Positions 52,023 to 61,650 are shown, counted from the stretch's first letter. The stretch: DNA of 64,000 nucleotides from Pseudomonadota bacterium (GCA_023391335.1 JAEWBG010000025.1:1-64000), one strand, 5' to 3'. Notes: generated from the sequence alone by a model not told the origin. A program made the numbers and translations.

Positions 52023-53066
52023 ATGTTCAAGAATCTTCGTGGGTACTTTTCGAACGACCTCTCGATTGACCTGGGCACTGCAAACACGCTGATTTATGTG
52101 CGCGGCAAAGGGATCGTGCTGAACGAACCATCGGTCGTCGCCATTCGCGAAGAACCAGGACGCGCCGGCAAAAAGATCGAGGCGGTCGGACAAGAAGCCA
52201 AGAACATGCTCGGCCGCACGCCGGGTCACATCACTGCGATACGTCCGATGAAAGACGGCGTGATCGCCGACTTCACCGTCACCGAAAAAATGCTGCAGTA
52301 CTTCATCGAGAAAGTGCACGGCAATCGGTTGATGCGTCCCTCCCCTCGCGTACTGATTTGCGTTCCTTACGGTTCGACGCAAGTCGAGCGCCGAGCCATT
52401 CAAGAGTCGGCCGAAGGTGCAGGTGCCCGATGGGTGCGTTTGATCGAAGAGCCGATGGCTGCGGCTGTCGGTGCCGGGTTGCCCGTGCATGAAGCCCGCG
52501 GATCGATGGTTTTGGACATCGGCGGCGGCACCTCCGAAGTGGCGGTCATTTCCTTGAACGGCATCGTGTACGCGTCTTCGGTACGCATCGGCGGCGATCG
52601 TTTCGACGATGCCATCATCAACTACGTGCGTCGCAACTACGGCATCCTGATCGGCGAGTCCACCGCCGAAAAGATCAAGATCGAAATCGGGTCCGCGTAC
52701 CCCGGTCAACAAGTCAACGAGATCTCGGTCAAGGGCCGCAACCTGTCAGAAGGCGTGCCTCGCAGCTTCACGCTGAACTCGAACGAAATTCTCGAAGCAC
52801 TCCAGGAGCCGCTCGCCGGCATCGTCGGTGCGGTGAAGGTCGCGCTCGAACAGACACCGCCGGAACTGGGAGCGGACGTCGCGGAGCGCGGCATTGTGCT
52901 CACCGGTGGCGGTGCCTTGCTGCGAGACATCGATAAGCTGCTCATGGAAGAAACCGGCCTTCCAGTCGTCGTCTCCGAAGACCCGCTGACGTGCGTCGCA
53001 CGTGGCGGCGGACGCATGCTCGAACTCATCGACGAGCACGGCCCTGCGCTATTCAATCTTGAATAG
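52023..53066 (+). CDS. mreB: Rod-shape-determining actin homologue MreB
   Basis: 347 aa (E. coli 347). Actin-fold ATPase assembling filaments under the inner membrane to direct lateral wall synthesis. Phosphate-1 motif LSIDLGTANTL, phosphate-2 VLDIGGGTSEVAV and adenosine motif VLTGGGALLRDID are all present. The N-terminal FKNLRGYF may serve as the amphipathic membrane anchor. First gene of mreBCD-mrdA-rodA. Confidence 0.97.
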   Translation: MFKNLRGYFSNDLSIDLGTANTLIYVRGKGIVLNEPSVVAIREEPGRAGKKIEAVGQEAKNMLGRTPGHITAIRPMKDGVIADFTVTEKMLQYFIEKVHGNRLMRPSPRVLICVPYGSTQVERRAIQESAEGAGARWVRLIEEPMAAAVGAGLPVHEARGSMVLDIGGGTSEVAVISLNGIVYASSVRIGGDRFDDAIINYVRRNYGILIGESTAEKIKIEIGSAYPGQQVNEISVKGRNLSEGVPRSFTLNSNEILEALQEPLAGIVGAVKVALEQTPPELGADVAERGIVLTGGGALLRDIDKLLMEETGLPVVVSEDPLTCVARGGGRMLELIDEHGPALFNLE

Positions 53067-53152
53067 CAATCGAGAATGAAAGGCGCAGCCTGTCGTGCAG
53101 TCGATGCTGCCGGCTGGTGCTGCGCCAACTCTGTGCAGATTCGGGTTCTTGA

Positions 53153-54151
53153 GTGGTCACACTAAGCTCCGATTCCCGTCCGATCATTGGCCGCGGCCCG
53201 CCTCTGGGCGCGAAGCTATTTTTCCTGGGGATCGTGTCGGTGGCGGTGATGGTGGCCGACCATCGAGGCGGTTATCTAGATACCGCGCGGCAGTGGTTAG
53301 GTCTTGCGGCACATCCGCTGTACACCGTCGTTGAAGCACCCTATGACTTCTGGAATTGGCTGACGAGCAGTTTCGCGGATCGCAATCGCCTGCGGCGCGA
53401 GAACGCCCAGCTCACCGATCAGCTACGGGTCGCCCGGACGCAGCTGCTGCAATTTAGCGCCCTGCAGGAAGAAAACCGCAGGTTGAGAGGCATTCGCGAT
53501 GCTTCGCATGGAATGGCGGATCGGACGCTGATCGCCGAGATCATCCACGTCGATGTCGATCCTTTCCGGCAACGCGTGCGCATCAACAAAGGGACCGCGG
53601 ATGGAGTGTTCAAAGAGCAGCCGGTGCTCGATGCCTTTGGCATCGTCGGGCAGGTGGTGCAGGTCGACAAATACAGCGCGCAGATCATCCTGGTGAGCGA
53701 TGCCGAACACGCAATTCCAGTGCAGGTGAATCGCAACGGGATTCGCACCATTGCCGAAGGCACCGGCGAAGTCGCTAGACTCAGCTTGCCCTTTCTCACG
53801 GCAGAAGCCGACGTCAAGCCGGGCGATCTGCTCGTGTCATCGGGCCTGGATGGCATCTTCCCTGCCGGTTACCCCGTCGCCAAGGTAACGAAAGTCGAAC
53901 GCGATCCTTCGGATACTTTTGCAACCGTAGAGGCTAAGCCGCTGGCGCAGCTAGATCGGGATCGCGAAGTGCTGCTGTTGTGGCCGAACAATCCGGCGAA
54001 GAAAGACGCTGCGGCGCCCCCTACCCAGCCGGACACTCAGGTAGAAAAGCCCACGCCTGTATCTGGCGCGCCCCACTCAACGAGCAGTGCCCCGGCAACC
54101 GGGACGCCTCCTCCGGCGCAAAGCGCCCCCACCCCGACGCGTCCACAGTGA
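53153..54151 (+). CDS. mreC: Rod-shape-determining protein MreC
   Basis: 332 aa. One membrane span near residues 20-40 (GAKLFFLGIVSVAVMVAD), then a coiled coil (about 75-115, RNRLRRENAQLTDQL) and the two beta-barrel periplasmic domain. It activates PBP2-RodA. The tail after about 285 is Pro/Thr/Ala-rich and low-complexity. The start is GTG 53153, 86 bases after mreB. Confidence 0.93.
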   Translation: MVTLSSDSRPIIGRGPPLGAKLFFLGIVSVAVMVADHRGGYLDTARQWLGLAAHPLYTVVEAPYDFWNWLTSSFADRNRLRRENAQLTDQLRVARTQLLQFSALQEENRRLRGIRDASHGMADRTLIAEIIHVDVDPFRQRVRINKGTADGVFKEQPVLDAFGIVGQVVQVDKYSAQIILVSDAEHAIPVQVNRNGIRTIAEGTGEVARLSLPFLTAEADVKPGDLLVSSGLDGIFPAGYPVAKVTKVERDPSDTFATVEAKPLAQLDRDREVLLLWPNNPAKKDAAAPPTQPDTQVEKPTPVSGAPHSTSSAPATGTPPPAQSAPTPTRPQ

Positions 54152-54164
54152 GTTCAAGCCGCAG

Positions 54165-54650
54165 ATGAGTGTCTCCGAAGGACGCATTGGTCATTTGCGC
54201 GTGTTGAGCACCGTGGTGTTGGCGCTCATCTTCGCGATTGTGCCGTTATCGCCGAGCATTCAGCCGGCGCGACCGGACTTGTTACTCCTGCTCGTGATCT
54301 ATTGGTCGTTAAGTGCCCCACGCGTCGTCGGCCTTACATTTTCCTGGATGTGCGGGGTGGCAATCGACTTGTTGACCGGCCCGATTCTCGGCCAGCATGC
54401 GCTCGCATTTCTGATCGTCGCGTACGCGACTCACAAGCTACAGCTGCGGATGCGGATATTTCCGATCTACCACCAAACCCTCACCGTCTTCATGTTCTTG
54501 GCGATCTACCAGTTCGTGCTGTTCTGGATCGACGGCATCATCGGCCCGGCGATTACCACATGGATGCGCTGGCTCCCCGTGTTCACCGGCGCCCTGATTT
54601 GGCCGGTCTTAGTGGCGGTGCTGGATACGTGGAACCGAAGCCGCCGATGA
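54165..54650 (+). CDS. mreD: Rod-shape-determining protein MreD
   Basis: 161 aa from ATG 54165 (13 bases after mreC); the longer frame from 54087 is inside mreC. Five to six hydrophobic segments with the conserved RPDLLLLLVIYW and GVAIDLLTGPILGQHAL motifs. Inner-membrane component of the elongasome. Length matches E. coli MreD (162). Confidence 0.93.
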   Translation: MSVSEGRIGHLRVLSTVVLALIFAIVPLSPSIQPARPDLLLLLVIYWSLSAPRVVGLTFSWMCGVAIDLLTGPILGQHALAFLIVAYATHKLQLRMRIFPIYHQTLTVFMFLAIYQFVLFWIDGIIGPAITTWMRWLPVFTGALIWPVLVAVLDTWNRSRR

Positions 54651-54686
54651 TGGTCTTCCGGCATTTAGATTCGCCGCTCTGATCCG

Positions 54687-56648
54687 ATGGTCCGCCCCGT
54701 TCGCATCAAAGATCACCATGCCGAACTCGCGTTGTTCGAACAACGTGCGATTGCGGCTGCGATCATCATGGTCTTCGCACTTGGCGCTGTGATCGCCCGG
54801 CTGTTCTACCTTCAGGTAGTTCGATACGACTACTTCGCGGAGCTCTCGCAAGGCAATCGCATCAAGACCGAGCCGATTCCGCCGAACCGCGGCTTGATCC
54901 TCGATCGCAACGGACTGCCTTTGGCGACGAACGCACCGTCGTATCAACTAGAGCTGACACGCGAACAGGTGGGCGATCTGGATGCGACGTTGAAAGGCTT
55001 GGTCGCACTAGGGCTACTGGACCCGGACGCGATTCCCGCACTGAAGAAGGATATTCGTGGGCGCCGGAGCTTCGAGGCAGTGCCGATCAAGTTGCAGTTG
55101 TCCGAGGAGGAACTCGCACGATTCGCAGCCCGTCGCTACGATTTCCCGGGTGTAGAAATTCGCCCGCGTCTCACGCGCTATTACCCGCTCGGTCCCAGCG
55201 GCGTGCATGCGCTCGGCTACGTGGCCGCGATCAGCGAAGAAGATAAGAAGCTAATCAACATGGACGAATATGCCGGCACGACGTTGACGGGGAAGACAGG
55301 CGTCGAGCAGAAGTACGAAAAGGAATTGCACGGGCGCACGGGCTTTCAACAACTGCTCGTCAACGCTCAAGGACGTCGCGTCGAGAAGATCGGCCGCGAA
55401 GCAGCGAAGCTAGAACGTCGTGAGCCGCAAGCCGGTAACGATCTATTTCTCACGATCGATCTGAAGGTTCAGGAAGTCGCCGAAGAGGCCTTGCGCGGGC
55501 AACGCGCCGCTGTCGTTGCGATCGATCCCAATAACGGCGACATCATCGCTTTCGTCAGCACGCCCGCCTTCGATCCGAACCTGTTCGCGCGCGGCCTCAC
55601 ACGCAAAGAATATTTGGCGCTCACCGAAGATCCGAATCGTCCGATGTACGACCGTGCCTTGCGCGGCGTGTATCCGCCTGGATCGACGGTCAAACCGCTC
55701 TTTGCACTCGCCGCACTCGAATATGGGGTCGTGAGCCCCAACGACACGCGCTTCTGCCGAGGCCTGTGGTCATATCCCGGCTACGGACGCGCGCGTCGCG
55801 ATTGGAAGCCGGGTGGTCACGGCACCGTGGATATGCGCAAAGCCATCGCGACATCCTGCGACGTGTACTTTTTCGATCTCGCACGCATCATGGGCATCGA
55901 CCGGATGGCGAGCTTCTTGTCTGAGTTTGGATTCGGCGCGCCCACCGGCATCGACATCGACGGCGAGCGCGTCGGCATTCTGCCTTCCACCGAATGGAAG
56001 CGCCGCGCGTACAAGAAGAAGGAATACCAGGTGTGGTTCCCGGGGGATACGATCAGCGTCGGCATCGGCCAAGGCCAGATGCTCGTGACACCCGTGCAGT
56101 TGGCACACGCGATCGCCACACTCGCAGCGAAGGGAAAGAATTTTCAGCCGCGCCTCGTGCGCGCGATTCGCGATGTGAGCACCGGCCAGATTCATCAGAT
56201 CCCGCCGAAGCAACTGCCATCCGTGAAGGTCGACGATCCGGCGATGTGGGACATCCCTCAAGGTGGAATGTACGACGTGGCGAATGCACCGTATGGCACG
56301 GCTCGCGGCGCGGCTGCAGGGTCGCTGTACAAGATGGCGGGAAAGAGCGGCACGGCGCAGGTCTTTACCGTCGCGATCACCGAACGCGTTCGCAAAGCCG
56401 GTGAGCTCGAGGAACGATTACGCGACCACGCGCTGTTCGTCGCTTTCGCTCCCTTCGAAGCGCCGAAGCTCGCGGTCGCCGTCGTCGTGGAGAACGCACC
56501 GGGCGGCGGGTCGGCGTTCGCGGCGCCGATCGCACGACGAATCTTAGATACCTATCTGCTCACACCGGAGCAATTAGCCGAACAAGAAGCAAAGCGTAAA
56601 GCGACAGGCACCAATGCAGCGACACCCCAAAGCGGAGGCCGCGAATGA
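54687..56648 (+). CDS. mrdA: Penicillin-binding protein 2
   Basis: 653 aa class B transpeptidase of lateral wall synthesis. N-terminal membrane anchor (about 22-45), dimerisation/pedestal domain, then transpeptidase motifs: SXXK as STVK in VYPPGSTVKPL, SXN-type in TSCDVYF, and KSGT in AGKSGTAQV. The C-terminal 20 residues are Ala/Lys-rich. It functions with RodA, whose gene overlaps by four bases. Confidence 0.96.
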   Translation: MVRPVRIKDHHAELALFEQRAIAAAIIMVFALGAVIARLFYLQVVRYDYFAELSQGNRIKTEPIPPNRGLILDRNGLPLATNAPSYQLELTREQVGDLDATLKGLVALGLLDPDAIPALKKDIRGRRSFEAVPIKLQLSEEELARFAARRYDFPGVEIRPRLTRYYPLGPSGVHALGYVAAISEEDKKLINMDEYAGTTLTGKTGVEQKYEKELHGRTGFQQLLVNAQGRRVEKIGREAAKLERREPQAGNDLFLTIDLKVQEVAEEALRGQRAAVVAIDPNNGDIIAFVSTPAFDPNLFARGLTRKEYLALTEDPNRPMYDRALRGVYPPGSTVKPLFALAALEYGVVSPNDTRFCRGLWSYPGYGRARRDWKPGGHGTVDMRKAIATSCDVYFFDLARIMGIDRMASFLSEFGFGAPTGIDIDGERVGILPSTEWKRRAYKKKEYQVWFPGDTISVGIGQGQMLVTPVQLAHAIATLAAKGKNFQPRLVRAIRDVSTGQIHQIPPKQLPSVKVDDPAMWDIPQGGMYDVANAPYGTARGAAAGSLYKMAGKSGTAQVFTVAITERVRKAGELEERLRDHALFVAFAPFEAPKLAVAVVVENAPGGGSAFAAPIARRILDTYLLTPEQLAEQEAKRKATGTNAATPQSGGRE

Positions 56649-57784
56649 GTTACGAAGGCTTAGAGACGTCGCGCACGCAACGCACGTTGACGGGCTCCGC
56701 GCGCTTGCTGCTGGCATTGCATATCGATGGGCCGTTGTTCATCGCACTGTGCTTGGTCGGCGCCATCGGTTCCGTCGTTTTGTTTAGCGCCTCCGGCCGC
56801 AGTGTGCCGGTGCTCGAGGCGCAGGTGTTGCGCTTCGCGCTCGGATTAGTCGCCATGGTCATGCTCGCGCAGATTCCACCGCGGCTCATCCGTGTGTCCA
56901 CGCCCTTTGCGTATGGCCTCGGATTGTTGCTGCTATTGATCGTAATGGTCACAGGCGACATTGCGATGGGCGCGCAACGCTGGCTCGACCTGGGCATCGT
57001 GCGGTTTCAACCATCTGAAATCATGAAGCTAGCCGTGCCGCTCGCCTGTGCGTGGTACCTGCATGAAAGGCCATTGCCGCCTAGCTTGGTCTCTTTGTTA
57101 ATCGTAGGCGCGGCGATTGTGGTTCCTACGTTGATCATCGCCGAGCAACCGGACCTAGGAACTGCGCTGCTCGTCGCGGCTGCGGGCGGAATGGTCATCC
57201 TGCTCGCAGGCTTGCAGATTCGGTACATCCTTCTTGCGGTGGGATTGCTGGTACCGGCTGCGTTCGTCGCGTGGCAATTCTTGTTGCACGACTACCAGAA
57301 ACAGCGGGTACTCACGTTTTTGGATCCGCAGAGCGATCCGCTCGGCACCGGTTATCACATCATTCAATCGCAAATCGCGATCGGCTCGGGCGGTATCTTC
57401 GGCAAGGGCTACTTAAACGGCAGCCAGGCACAACTCGAATTCTTGCCGGAGCGCTCGACTGACTTCATCTTCGCCGTCGTCGGCGAAGAATGGGGGCTCA
57501 TTGGACTCGTGACCTTGATCGCCCTGTACATGTTCGTGATTGGCCGCTCGCTGTACTTGTCCGCAACAGCGCAAGACACGTTCGCACGCCTTGCTGCAGG
57601 CAGTTTGAGCTTGACGTTCTGTGTGTATGTGTTCGTCAACACCGGAATGGTGACGGGCCTATTGCCCGTCGTCGGCGTGCCGCTACCGTTCGTAAGTTAT
57701 GGCGGCACTTCGATGGTGACCCTCATGGCTGGTTTCGGTATCCTCATGTCGCTTTGCGCGAAGCGCAAACTCGTCGGCCGCTAA
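56645..57784 (+). CDS. rodA: Rod-shape SEDS glycosyltransferase RodA
   Basis: 379 aa polytopic SEDS polymerase with about ten membrane spans. FQPSEIMKLAVPL and QPDLGTALL bracket the catalytic region (Asp in EQPDLGTA), and PLPFVSYGGTSM is the C-terminal hallmark. It polymerises glycan strands from lipid II in complex with PBP2. It starts at ATGA within the mrdA stop. Confidence 0.96.
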   Translation: MSYEGLETSRTQRTLTGSARLLLALHIDGPLFIALCLVGAIGSVVLFSASGRSVPVLEAQVLRFALGLVAMVMLAQIPPRLIRVSTPFAYGLGLLLLLIVMVTGDIAMGAQRWLDLGIVRFQPSEIMKLAVPLACAWYLHERPLPPSLVSLLIVGAAIVVPTLIIAEQPDLGTALLVAAAGGMVILLAGLQIRYILLAVGLLVPAAFVAWQFLLHDYQKQRVLTFLDPQSDPLGTGYHIIQSQIAIGSGGIFGKGYLNGSQAQLEFLPERSTDFIFAVVGEEWGLIGLVTLIALYMFVIGRSLYLSATAQDTFARLAAGSLSLTFCVYVFVNTGMVTGLLPVVGVPLPFVSYGGTSMVTLMAGFGILMSLCAKRKLVGR

Positions 57785-57839
57785 GGTACTCAGGTTACTG
57801 ACTGCGGTTGCTCCCTCGCCTACTGATCCCAAGGACGTG

Positions 57840-58817
57840 ATGAAGCATTTCGTCGCGCTGACCATCGCAGTTTTCTCCGCTCCTAGCGTTCACGCGCTCG
57901 ATGTCTCTCGGCCGGAAGTACGCGCCTTCATCGAAGACACCAGTCGAGATTTCGGATTCGGGCGTGATGTGCTCCAAGGCTTGTTGAAGCAGGCCGAAAC
58001 CAAACAGCCGATCATTGATGCGATCACGCGCCCCGCCGAACGCGTCGTTCCCTGGTTCGAATACCGCGAGCGCTTTCTCACCGCGACCCGTATCCATCAA
58101 GGTTTGGATTTTTGGCAGCAACACGCGGCGCGCCTGCAAAGCATTGCAGATCCAGATGTAGCAGCCGCCGTCGTCGGGATTCTCGGCGTCGAGACCTCAT
58201 TCGGCAGAATTACCGGCAAGTATCGTGTGCTCGATGCACTCGCGACGTTGGCGTTCGACTATCCGCCTCGATCCGATTTCTTCCGCGGCGAACTACAGCA
58301 ATTTTTAGTCTTGACTCGCGAAGAGGCCATCCAACCGACTGAAGCGCTGGGATCGTATGCCGGCGCGATGGGAGCACCGCAATTCATCGCCAGTAGTTAT
58401 CGCAAATATGCAGTGGACGGCGATGGCGATGGCCATCGTGACTTGTGGCAGAACTGGGATGACATCATCGCCTCGGTTGCGAACTACTTGGAAGCATACG
58501 GATGGCGCGATGGCGAGCCCGTGGTTGTGCCCGCGACACTCGAGAAGGAAGACCTAAGCGCATTCGATACCAGCAAATTGGAATTGAACGAGACAGTTCG
58601 ATCGCTGCGCGACAAAGGCGTCAAGTTCTCGACTTCATTGCCGGACACCGCACCTGCCATGCTCATCGTGGCTCAAGGTAAAGAAGGCAACGAATACCGC
58701 GTCGGCTTCAACAACTTCTTCGTGATCACACGCTACAACCGCAGCCCGATGTATGCGATGGCGGTGCACGATCTTGGACACGCAATTAGGAACTTCATGC
58801 GCGATGCTGCCCGTTGA
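57840..58817 (+). CDS. mltB: Membrane-bound lytic murein transglycosylase B
   Basis: 325 aa from ATG 57840 (AAGGA at 57831-57835; GTG 57837 is in frame just before). An N-terminal signal peptide (FVALTIAVFSAPSVHA) without a lipobox suggests a soluble periplasmic form rather than the lipoprotein of E. coli. Catalytic Glu is in GILGVETSFGRITGKY; MGAPQFIASSYRKYAVDGDGDG is the MltB substrate-cleft motif. It cleaves glycan strands with 1,6-anhydro ends. Overlaps rlpA by 14 bases. Confidence 0.9.
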   Translation: MKHFVALTIAVFSAPSVHALDVSRPEVRAFIEDTSRDFGFGRDVLQGLLKQAETKQPIIDAITRPAERVVPWFEYRERFLTATRIHQGLDFWQQHAARLQSIADPDVAAAVVGILGVETSFGRITGKYRVLDALATLAFDYPPRSDFFRGELQQFLVLTREEAIQPTEALGSYAGAMGAPQFIASSYRKYAVDGDGDGHRDLWQNWDDIIASVANYLEAYGWRDGEPVVVPATLEKEDLSAFDTSKLELNETVRSLRDKGVKFSTSLPDTAPAMLIVAQGKEGNEYRVGFNNFFVITRYNRSPMYAMAVHDLGHAIRNFMRDAAR

Positions 58818-59592
58818 TGCCTCTAACCGCTTCGATCCCACCCGTGTATTTGCGATCGCGCTGATGATGTTGGTTGCCGCCTGTGCGAGCGGGCCGCGCG
58901 AAAGACCGGTTCCACCTCCGGACATTTCCAAAATCCCTGAGCCGGTTCCTCGTGCAGAGCCACGCTCAGCCAAGGGGAATCCGCCGTTCTATGAAGTGTT
59001 GGGCAAACGCTATTTCGTGATGGCGAATGCAGTCGGCTATGTCGAGCGCGGAGTGGCGTCTTGGTATGGTCCCGGCTTTCACGCAGCCAATACCTCGAAC
59101 GGCGAGAAGTACGACATGTATGGGATGACGGCGGCGCACAAGACACTGCCGTTGCCCAGCTACGTGCAAGTTACCAACCTGCAAAATGGCCGTTCGGTCA
59201 TCGTGCGCGTAAATGATCGAGGCCCATTTAAGGAAGGACGCATCATCGATCTGTCGCGCACCGCGGCTGAACGTCTGGATATGGTTCGCGATGGCACGGC
59301 GTTCGTCGAGGTACGAGCGATTACACCTGGCGCTGAACCGGCGCCTGCAGCGAAGGATTCGCAGTTGTACGTGCAAGCAGGGGCTTTTTCATCGGAATCG
59401 AACGCAAATCGATTGCGCGATCGCCTCAAGGCTCAGGGCGAAGAAAGCAGTTTTGTCCGTCGCGACGCCGTGGGAAATCGCGTCCTCTATCGCGTACGAA
59501 TTGGTCCAGTACCGAGCGTTCAGGAGTTCGACTCCATCGTTGCTCGCCTGCACAAACTCGGCTTTCCCGACGCACGGCTCGCAAGCGACTAG
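58804..59592 (+). CDS. rlpA: Septal-ring lytic transglycosylase RlpA
   Basis: 262 aa lipoprotein: signal VFAIALMMLVAAC with lipobox Cys at residue 27. The double-psi beta-barrel domain has GVASWYGPGFHAANTSNGE, with the catalytic Asp in VRVNDRGPF and TAAHKTLPL. The C-terminal SPOR domain (LYVQAGAFSSESNANRLRD) binds denuded glycan at division sites. The start ATG 58804 overlaps mltB; the longer frame lies inside that gene. Confidence 0.92.
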   Translation: MLPVDASNRFDPTRVFAIALMMLVAACASGPRERPVPPPDISKIPEPVPRAEPRSAKGNPPFYEVLGKRYFVMANAVGYVERGVASWYGPGFHAANTSNGEKYDMYGMTAAHKTLPLPSYVQVTNLQNGRSVIVRVNDRGPFKEGRIIDLSRTAAERLDMVRDGTAFVEVRAITPGAEPAPAAKDSQLYVQAGAFSSESNANRLRDRLKAQGEESSFVRRDAVGNRVLYRVRIGPVPSVQEFDSIVARLHKLGFPDARLASD

Positions 59593-59627
59593 TTGCGCAA
59601 TGCCGATAGGTATCGACCGGAGGTGAC

Positions 59628-60500
59628 GTGCCCGAGCCGCTGTCCATTTGCTACTTGAACGGTGATTTCATGCCTCTGCGCGAGGCGCGAGTCTCACCGC
59701 TCGATCGAGCATTCTTATTTGCAGATAGTGTGTATGAGGTACTGCCTGCCTTTGGCGGCCGGCTGTTTCGCTTCCAGGAACATTTCGACCGGCTGGCGCG
59801 AAGCCTGGAACTCGTGCGCATTCGCTCGCCGCACTCGCACGCTGAGTGGCGGGACATTCTGGAAGAATTGGTCCGGCGCAACGGATCGGTGGATCAATAT
59901 CTCTACGTGCAGGTCACGCGAGGTGCCGAGTACGGTCGTAATCATGCATTCCCCGCGAACATCGAGCCTACGGTCTTTGCAATGTGTTCGCCGCTTCCTC
60001 AATGGACCGACGCGCAACGCGACCGTGGCTTCTCCGCGATCACAGTCGAAGATTTTCGCTGGGAACGATGCAATATCAAGAGCACGATGCTTCTTGCTAA
60101 CGTGCTGATGAAGCAGCATGCGGCCGAACAAGGGGCCAACGAAGCGATCATCGTTCGCGAGGGGCAAGTGCTGGAAGGGTCCTCAACGAGTATTCTCGTG
60201 CTGCGCGCGGGCACGCTCGCCACGCCGCCGAATTCCAATCGCATTCTTCCCGGCACGACGCGCGATGTGGCATTAGAACTCGCAGCAGGCCTATTCCGGG
60301 TCGAGGTCAGGCCCGTCCAAATCGGTGAGCTTTTCGAGGCCGATGAGATATGGATGGCGGCCGCCACACGCGACGTCCTGCCGATTACGCGCGTCGATGG
60401 CCGCGCGATCGGGACTGGCCGCCCTGGTCCGGGCTGGAAACTCATGTCGGATGCATTTGTGCGCTATCGCGAGCAGATCGCACATACTCAGACGCTTTAA
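59628..60500 (+). CDS. dat: D-amino-acid aminotransferase, class IV
   Basis: 290 aa fold-type IV PLP enzyme. PLP Lys is in CNIKSTMLLANVLMK, and EGSSTSILVL is the class IV signature. It likely produces D-Glu or D-Ala for peptidoglycan. The start is GTG 59628 with GGAGGTG just upstream. Its position between rlpA and ybeD is common in gammaproteobacteria, although dacA, usually beside it, is absent here. Branched-chain aminotransferase or aminodeoxychorismate lyase are less likely by context. Confidence 0.85.
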   Translation: MPEPLSICYLNGDFMPLREARVSPLDRAFLFADSVYEVLPAFGGRLFRFQEHFDRLARSLELVRIRSPHSHAEWRDILEELVRRNGSVDQYLYVQVTRGAEYGRNHAFPANIEPTVFAMCSPLPQWTDAQRDRGFSAITVEDFRWERCNIKSTMLLANVLMKQHAAEQGANEAIIVREGQVLEGSSTSILVLRAGTLATPPNSNRILPGTTRDVALELAAGLFRVEVRPVQIGELFEADEIWMAAATRDVLPITRVDGRAIGTGRPGPGWKLMSDAFVRYREQIAHTQTL

Positions 60501-60506
60501 TCGAGC

Positions 60507-60773
60507 ATGCAGCAGATGGACACACTCTTCGAATTTCCTTGCGAATTCCCACTCAAGATCATGGGTCGGCATACGGACGACTTTCGCAGTCTGGTCGTAG
60601 GCATCGTGCAAAAGCACGTCGGCAGTCTCGATGCGTCCAGCATCGAAGAACGTCCGAGCAAAGATGGGACTTACCTGAGCCTAACCTGCACCTTCACCGC
60701 GCAAAGCCGCGAACAACTCGATGCGCTTTATCGCGAACTCACCTCATGCGAACGCGTGATGGTGGTGCTTTAG
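60507..60773 (+). CDS. ybeD: DUF493 (YbeD) family protein
   Basis: 88 aa, the length of E. coli YbeD (87). FPCEFPLKIMGR at the N terminus and SLTCTFTAQSREQLDALYREL are the conserved segments; the ferredoxin-like fold resembles a regulatory ACT-type domain. The function is not established; it regularly neighbours lipB. It begins six bases after dat. Confidence 0.9.
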   Translation: MQQMDTLFEFPCEFPLKIMGRHTDDFRSLVVGIVQKHVGSLDASSIEERPSKDGTYLSLTCTFTAQSREQLDALYRELTSCERVMVVL

Positions 60774-60783
60774 GGCCAAGAAG

Positions 60784-60970
60784 GGACGCAACACAAAGAA
60801 CGCAGAGAGCTAGGAGATTGATCGCGAAGATCGAGCAGAACTCGGGAGATCCCGATCGCTGCAAGAGATCGTCTGAAAGCACAAACCGCGGCCCGCATCT
60901 TGTTGCGTCTGGTAGCGGATCGCTCAAATCTGACACCTATTTCGTCTTTGTGTTCTCTGTGTTGCGTCCA
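60784..60970. repeat. Nonamer inverted-arm element, right arm inside lipB
   Basis: Left arm: GGACGC at 60784-60789, then AACACAAAG and AACGCAGAG to 60807. Right arm: CTTTGTGTT at 60947-60955, CTCTGTGTT at 60956-60964, GCGTCC at 60965-60970. The arms are reverse complements apart from a few changes, around about 140 bases. The right arm encodes the last residues of LipB. The inner part contains GATCGCGAAGATCGAGC-type direct words and no gene. Confidence 0.88.
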
Positions 60971-61650
60971 AGTTCTTGTTCCACCCACGTCGAACGACTG
61001 GGGAGCCGTAACTCGCGAAGCAAATGCGGCGCAAGCTCGCGAGCGACTTCATGCGGTGTCGTATCGATGCCGAGCATCGCAAGGTCGATCACCTCAAGTC
61101 CGCGGAATCCGCACGGATTGATGCGCTGGAACGGACTTAGATCCATTGCAACGTTGAACGCCAGGCCGTGATAGCTGCAGCCGCGGCGGATGCGCAGCCC
61201 GATGCTGCCCAGCTTGCGACCATCGACATAAATGCCCGGTGCGTCGCGCTTGCCCAAGCCTGCTACACCTTTGGCAGCGAGATACGCGATTACGGCGTTC
61301 TCCAGCCCAACAACCAACTCGCGCACACCCAACCGAGTGCGGCGTAGATCCACCAACGGATACACAACGAGTTGCCCTGGGCCGTGATACGTGACTTGTC
61401 CGCCGCGATCGATTTGCACCAGCGGAATGTCACCGGGCGCCAGTACATGCTCCGGCGCTGCGTTCAAACCAAGCGTAAATACTGGAGGATGCTCAAGAAA
61501 CCAAATCTCATCGCGAGCCTCCGCGCCGCGCGACTCGGTGATCGACTGCATCGCGCGCCAAGTCGGAATATAGTCGACTCGTCCTAGCCACTTGAGCGCC
61601 GGAAGCTCGGTGTGGGGAGATGACGATCCAACCTGTGCTGATGCGTTCAT
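60937..61650 (-). CDS. lipB: Octanoyl-[acyl carrier protein] transferase
   Basis: 237 aa. It transfers octanoate from ACP to lipoyl domains. The substrate-site RGGQVTYHGPGQLVVYPL and the catalytic Lys/Cys region (GRKLGSIG and INPCGFRGLEV) are present. The last ten residues GRNTENTKTK are encoded by the right arm of a nonamer repeat, NTE/NTK triplets reflecting the 9-base unit, and are not part of the conserved fold. ATG 61650 begins just upstream of homologous sequence. It is 32 bases downstream of lipA on the same strand. Confidence 0.93.
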   Translation of the reverse strand: MNASAQVGSSSPHTELPALKWLGRVDYIPTWRAMQSITESRGAEARDEIWFLEHPPVFTLGLNAAPEHVLAPGDIPLVQIDRGGQVTYHGPGQLVVYPLVDLRRTRLGVRELVVGLENAVIAYLAAKGVAGLGKRDAPGIYVDGRKLGSIGLRIRRGCSYHGLAFNVAMDLSPFQRINPCGFRGLEVIDLAMLGIDTTPHEVARELAPHLLRELRLPSRSTWVEQELGRNTENTKTK

